From positions 71,539 to 135,538 of the forward strand of contig CAZOOK010000013.1 of the NCBI GenBank assembly GCA_964581385.1: a stretch of DNA of 64,000 nt, given 5' to 3'. The DNA is from CAZOOK01 sp964581385 (lineage in GTDB: Bacteria; Pseudomonadota; Gammaproteobacteria; Nevskiales; Nevskiaceae). The notes beneath the pieces were generated by a model, which ran no database searches, was not told the DNA's origin, and saw only the letters and a program-made list of their open reading frames with translations. Shown in pieces: positions 63,910-64,000 of this stretch (position 1 is the stretch's first letter; the number at the start of each line of letters is the position of its first letter). Made by a program: the position numbers and the translations under genes.

Positions 63910-64000
63910 GTGACAGAAGCGAATACACACCGATCGCCGACACAGGCGGTACTGCGGGTCAACGCTCTGCACAAGCAATTCGGCGACATTGTCGCGGTCG
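63910..64000 (+). CDS. ABC transporter ATP-binding protein (N-terminus only)
   Basis: From a GTG at 63910 the translation runs off the window end with LRVNALHKQFGDIVAV, the beta-strand/A-loop opening of an ABC ATPase before Walker A. Only 30 codons are visible, so the family is likely but the substrate is unknown. Confidence 0.6.
   Translation, partial: MTEANTHRSPTQAVLRVNALHKQFGDIVAV

Overview
The window reads as a chromosomal segment of a high-GC gammaproteobacterium, most likely from the Xanthomonadales / Nevskiales / Steroidobacterales side. The grounds are the gene set (class I NrdAB with a long ATP-cone NrdA, glgC-A-B-X-malQ, RsmE, a CspA-type protein, PaaX), the high GC third positions, and REP-type palindromes, including a CCCTCTCCC/GGGAGAGGG hairpin that I recall as common in that group. 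No rRNA, tRNA or CRISPR array was found.

Bases 1-21400 are a loose accessory region rich in exported or poorly known proteins. It holds a partial AraC regulator, a Vgb-like beta-propeller, a DUF6351-type lipoprotein, a GST, a crotonase, a quinone-reductase-like MDR enzyme, an aldo/keto reductase, two further secreted propeller-like proteins, a 892-residue di-haem c-type protein, a SRPBCC protein, an orphan ribbon-helix-helix antitoxin-like gene, a lectin-like secreted protein, a beta-lactamase-fold serine hydrolase and a membrane fatty acid desaturase. A perfect TGTGA-N6-TCACA palindrome lies upstream of one secreted protein gene.

Bases 21400-26350 are a turnover hotspot. A PaaX-family regulator faces the debris of an internally deleted crotonase gene. 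A second, roughly 90% identical copy of the antitoxin-like gene has had its 5' end replaced by a REP palindrome belonging to a RAYT (REP-associated tyrosine transposase) unit. Next to it lies a lower-GC two-gene operon: a DUF262 protein followed, with an ATGA overlap, by an AAA ATPase with a TOPRIM-like C-terminus. I regard this pair as the best candidate for an undescribed (probably anti-phage) system.

Bases 26350-48460 are mostly housekeeping: nrdA-nrdB with candidate NrdR boxes, a GGDEF protein, a two-gene ABC exporter, a metallo-beta-lactamase-fold hydrolase, a molybdopterin oxidoreductase, a lipoprotein peptidase, rsmE, pyrC, tag (preceded by a partial duplicate of its own 5' end), a WbuC-type cupin, a membrane protein with eight 47-residue repeats, cysS, a zinc-ribbon NUDIX hydrolase, a DEDDh exonuclease and a cold-shock protein.

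Bases 48460-64000 hold a large membrane adenylate/guanylate cyclase, a DUF4169 protein, a 257-bp element with 24-bp perfect terminal inverted repeats, the complete glycogen operon glgC-glgA-glgB-glgX-malQ on the minus strand, a degenerate HD-GYP protein, an alpha/beta hydrolase and the start of another ABC ATPase. The glycogen genes form one assembly line: GlgC makes ADP-glucose, GlgA polymerises it, GlgB branches, GlgX debranches, and MalQ recycles the released oligosaccharides.
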